A stretch of 64,000 bases of DNA, from positions 65,438 to 129,437 of the forward strand of contig LUJO01000060.1 in the NCBI GenBank assembly GCA_001689405.1, written 5' to 3'. A program made the position numbers and the translations under genes. Shown here in pieces: positions 62,856-64,000 of the stretch. The notes under the pieces are model-generated. The model was given only the letters and a program-made list of their open reading frames with translations. It was not told where the DNA came from and ran no database searches. The stretch's first letter is position 1. The number at the start of each line of letters is the position of its first letter. This stretch comes from Candidatus Homeothermus arabinoxylanisolvens (lineage in GTDB: Bacteria; Bacteroidota; Bacteroidia; Bacteroidales; Muribaculaceae).

Positions 62856-63702
62856 ATGCTGGATTGAAGCCATGAGGCTTCGCACTCTGCCCGTGTCTTT
62901 AGCCGGAGTTATAACGGCAATAGGTTATAATGTGCTCGACGGAACATTTCTGGCTCTGCCCGCGGTACTGTGTCTTGTATTCGCGGTGTTGGCTCAGATA
63001 GCGTCTAATTTTGCCAACGAATACTACGATTATCGTGACGGTCTTGACCGCCCCGGACGCGAAGGGCCGCGTCGAGGTGTCACGGAAGGCGATATATCAC
63101 CGCAGGCCATGAAGAGAGCCACTTTTGCAGTGCTTGGAGCCGCGTGTGCCGTAGGGTGTTCGTTGATTATATGGGGCGGTTGGTGGCTGCTGCTTGCCGG
63201 GGTCATGATAGCCGCGGGTGCAATGGCGTATTCCGCCGGCCCTTATCCGCTTTCCCGTCACGGTTTCGGCGAGGTGGCGGTGTTTTTCTTTTTCGGTATT
63301 ATTCCGGTCAACCTCACCTATTATGTACAGGCCGGGGCATTTGACACCGATGTTTTCTGGGGGTCGGTGGCCGTAGGCCTTATGGGTGCGAATGTGCTGA
63401 TAGTAAACAATTACCGCGATGTCGATGATGATCAGTCGGTCGGTAAAAATACAATCGCCGTGATATTCGGTAGGCGTACGGCGTCGTTTGTTTATCTGTT
63501 TGACGGATTGGTCGCTTTCTGTATAATTATGTCGCAATTGTCGCATGTGCAGGGCATACCTATTGTCTATGTGCTTCTGCATATATTGTTGTGGAACTTC
63601 TTGCGCAGTCATAAAGGCGCCGCGCTCAATCCGTTGCTTGGCATGACTGCCGTGCTCATGCTTGCCTATTCTATAGCGTTCTTGCTGTACGCGGTTTCTT
63701 AA
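62848..63702 (+). CDS. menA: 1,4-dihydroxy-2-naphthoate polyprenyltransferase MenA
   Basis: 284 aa UbiA-family prenyltransferase with eight to nine membrane helices. The first Asp-rich motif is NEYYDYRDGLDRPG and the second is NNYRDVDDDQSVGKNT. It attaches the isoprenoid chain in menaquinone synthesis. Its ATG lies 8 bp inside the preceding ATPase gene, so translation is probably coupled. Confidence 0.93.
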   Translation: MIKCWIEAMRLRTLPVSLAGVITAIGYNVLDGTFLALPAVLCLVFAVLAQIASNFANEYYDYRDGLDRPGREGPRRGVTEGDISPQAMKRATFAVLGAACAVGCSLIIWGGWWLLLAGVMIAAGAMAYSAGPYPLSRHGFGEVAVFFFFGIIPVNLTYYVQAGAFDTDVFWGSVAVGLMGANVLIVNNYRDVDDDQSVGKNTIAVIFGRRTASFVYLFDGLVAFCIIMSQLSHVQGIPIVYVLLHILLWNFLRSHKGAALNPLLGMTAVLMLAYSIAFLLYAVS

Positions 63703-64000
63703 CTGAAAAGTGTATCTGCCGTTTTACATCTATATATAATATATAATCTATAATATATACAAGTGTATTGTCGCGTGTCATTACATGTTATGGCCTAAAC
63801 AATCCGGTTTATGGCCTTTATCTGCTGTTTGTTGCGTGTTGTGACATAAAATGTAACACTATGTAACCTGTATGAAATATTTATCTGTTTTGCTAATATA
63901 TTAATAATCAGTGTTTTATAAATTAATAATAGTTAAAAATTAGGCTTAGACGAAAAAATATTGCATAAAACTATTGCATATTAAAAATATTATGTATCTT
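63703..64000. other. AT-rich terminal intergenic region, probable upstream region of the next gene
   Basis: About 300 bp without an ORF. It starts with TATA-rich repeats (about 63728-63760). Near the edge ATTGCATA occurs twice, at about 63959 and 63975. The final bases TATCTT would complete a TATCTTTG -7 box if TG follows, so a rightward promoter may be cut by the window edge. Confidence 0.4.

Noticed and set aside
1..64000. CRISPR array, rRNA operon or transposase
   Set aside because: I saw no regularly spaced repeats, no rRNA signature and no transposase or integrase motif on either strand.

Overview
The window looks like chromosome from a gut Bacteroidales bacterium, most likely Muribaculaceae (S24-7). 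The evidence is a SusC/SusD pair, NigD-like and DUF2851 families, single-chain pyruvate:ferredoxin oxidoreductase, Bacteroidetes promoters (TAnnTTTG at -7, sometimes TTTG about 20 bp upstream), heavy use of ATA isoleucine codons and moderate-to-high GC. The family assignment is inference; the phylum and order are well supported.

Layout. 1-3.55 kb (minus): a cut sodium:solute symporter coupled to a NamZ-type exo-muramidase, then DUF2851. 3.6-6.1 kb (plus): rlmN, recF and a DciA-like DUF721 gene. 6.1-6.5 kb: a small alanine-rich LEA-like protein. 6.8-11.7 kb: a TolC/HlyD/ABC-2/ABC-2 efflux operon without its own ATPase, converging on an orphan TPR-type histidine kinase. 13.9-23.4 kb (minus): a RecD/Pif1-like helicase, cysS, DUF3467, a NigD-like lipoprotein, a LolD-like ATPase, tcdA, a C1 peptidase, queC, queF and a C69 dipeptidase. 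23.7-29.7 kb (plus): a SusC/SusD/SusE-position uptake locus. Then an M48 metalloprotease, and on the minus strand nifJ-type PFOR after an oxalate module (frc, oxc, AEC carrier).

38.6-42.8 kb is a scar. A susC remnant with a 5' frameshift and a cut 3' end is followed by a decayed 3.5-kb mobile-element fragment. The fragment lies between two copies of a tRNA(CAU) 3' end plus terminator. It carries an AAA_14/DUF4143 ATPase, a GNAT gene with an in-frame amber codon, a large inverted repeat, a small membrane protein, a PcfK-like gene with an in-frame amber codon, and the first codons of a PcfJ-like gene.

43-48.7 kb holds a membrane-anchored GNAT, two AraC-family regulators around an SH3/membrane/zinc-ribbon protein, and a CAT-fold acyltransferase. 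48.8-54.8 kb (plus): ctp protease, mfd and a FemAB/GNAT-like protein. 54.7-59.7 kb (minus): an iron alcohol dehydrogenase, yidC and pyrG. 59.75-60.05 kb may encode an orphan minus-strand small RNA. 60.2-63.7 kb (plus): DUF2156, a fused ABC-type ATPase plus DUF4435/TOPRIM protein (resembling a one-gene OLD/PARIS-like defence protein) and menA. The last 300 bp are AT-rich and probably regulatory for the next gene.

The items most worth following up are the ATPase-DUF4435 fusion, the oxalate operon, the tRNA-flanked element with its long inverted repeat, and the orphan transcription unit at 59.8-60.0 kb.
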